This document shows positions 63,666 through 64,000 of a DNA stretch of 64,000 nt, piece by piece (position 1 is the first letter of the stretch; each line of letters opens with the position of its first letter). The stretch lies in assembly GCA_963763485.1 (NCBI GenBank), contig CAVXOW010000003.1:248001-312000 (forward strand). The letters are read 5' to 3'. The translations under genes and the position numbers were made by a program. The notes under the pieces were generated by a model that saw only the letters and a list, made by a program, of their open reading frames with translations, ran no database searches and was not told the DNA's origin. This DNA is from CAWCKS01 sp963763485 (GTDB lineage: Bacteria > Pseudomonadota > Alphaproteobacteria > Rhizobiales > Xanthobacteraceae).

Positions 63666-64000
63666 ATGTCGTCGGAATTCGAGTCGAAGAGACTCGGCGG
63701 AGTGGGGCCGGCAGAAATTTCCGGGAGCAAGGATCGGGACACGGGAGCCGACAGTCTCGGCAATCTCGCACCGACCGAACTTGTCGAAATCTCCGGCGTC
63801 ATCAAGTGGTTCGATGCATCCAAAGGTTATGGCTTCATCGTTCCTGACAACGGTGCGGCCGATGTGCTGCTGCACGTGACCGTGCTGCGGCGCGACGGCT
63901 ACCAGACCGCGTATGAAGGCGCGCGCCTGGTTTGCGAGGCGGTGCAGCGCGCCAAAGGCTATCAGGCCTTCCGTATCATCTCGATGGACGAGTCGACGGC
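63666..64000 (+). CDS. Cold-shock-domain protein (CspA-like), C-terminus outside window
   Basis: Open to the window edge (111 codons). After a ~40-residue acidic leader (EFESKRLGGVGPAEISGS) comes a cold-shock domain: GVIKWFDASKGYGFIVPDNG with RNP1 (KGYGFI) and DVLLHVTVLRRDGYQ covering RNP2. Binds single-stranded nucleic acid. The leader and the unfinished end suggest a longer, possibly two-domain protein of the alphaproteobacterial type. Confidence 0.87.
   Translation, partial: MSSEFESKRLGGVGPAEISGSKDRDTGADSLGNLAPTELVEISGVIKWFDASKGYGFIVPDNGAADVLLHVTVLRRDGYQTAYEGARLVCEAVQRAKGYQAFRIISMDEST

Overview
The window looks like chromosomal DNA of a high-GC alphaproteobacterium in the Bradyrhizobium / Rhodopseudomonas group. 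This is judged from GC-rich codon use, many orphan LivJ-type binding proteins, large hydrolase/monooxygenase catabolic loci, small Gly/Tyr-rich secreted proteins and the style of intergenic palindromic repeats. It is an inference from protein style, because no rRNA or marker gene is present. I saw no IS element, CRISPR array, prophage or plasmid backbone.

Layout. 1-7.5 kb: an RND efflux pair (AcrB- and AcrA-like), a class III nucleotide cyclase, an enoyl-CoA hydratase, an ArsB-like anion transporter and a LivJ-like binding protein; five of these six carry small indels. 7.7-10.3 kb: ferredoxin reductase, glutathione S-transferase and a frameshifted cupin. 10.5-13.1 kb: a lytic transglycosylase and small exported proteins. 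13.1-18.5 kb: a GGDEF-EAL receptor, then a FecR-domain protein with a 25-proline tract in an apparent operon with a TPR/beta-barrel outer-membrane protein. 18.8-21.4 kb: a degenerate tRNA-Gly-like gene, a DUF1614 membrane protein, a ClpX-type zinc finger/HTH protein behind two palindromes, and a LuxR-type regulator. 21.5-28.7 kb: three large FG-GAP/ELWxxDGT repeat proteins, where copies 1 and 3 share about 1 kb of near-identical sequence in inverted orientation around copy 2, and copy 3 is wrecked by frameshifts.

28.9-46.4 kb is the metabolic core. It holds an AraC regulator, a Baeyer-Villiger-type monooxygenase divergent from an IclR regulator, and a second IclR divergent from a LivJ-like binding protein. 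A beta-lactamase-fold esterase and two tandem metal-dependent amidohydrolases follow. On the other strand lies a five-gene run: carotenoid/stilbene cleavage oxygenase, fused DppDF ATPase, Tat-exported binding protein and two Dpp/Opp permeases. Together these could import, cleave, Baeyer-Villiger oxidise, hydrolyse and decarboxylate a ketone- or stilbene-like compound; that pathway is inference.

46.4-64 kb: a dmeR-dmeF nickel/cobalt efflux operon with a G-tract operator inside its promoter, DUF2239 and GIY-YIG genes around a perfect palindrome, a TetR/NmrA divergent pair with twin operators, a hexapeptide acetyltransferase, tRNA-Glu, a GDCCVxC protein, an orphan TRAP binding protein beside a chemoreceptor, a ClpP-fold periplasmic protein (frameshifted), a glyoxalase-family protein, several micro-proteins, a GNAT acetyltransferase, two tandem Gly/Tyr-rich exported proteins, a sirtuin and the start of a cold-shock-domain gene.

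A recurrent oddity is that otherwise full-length genes of conserved families are split by 1-2 base indels (near 1277, 2353, 4279, 5241, 5570, 5882, 7070, 10131, 54413, 58300, and many in 26468-28691). I report these as disrupted genes but cannot tell mutation from sequencing error.
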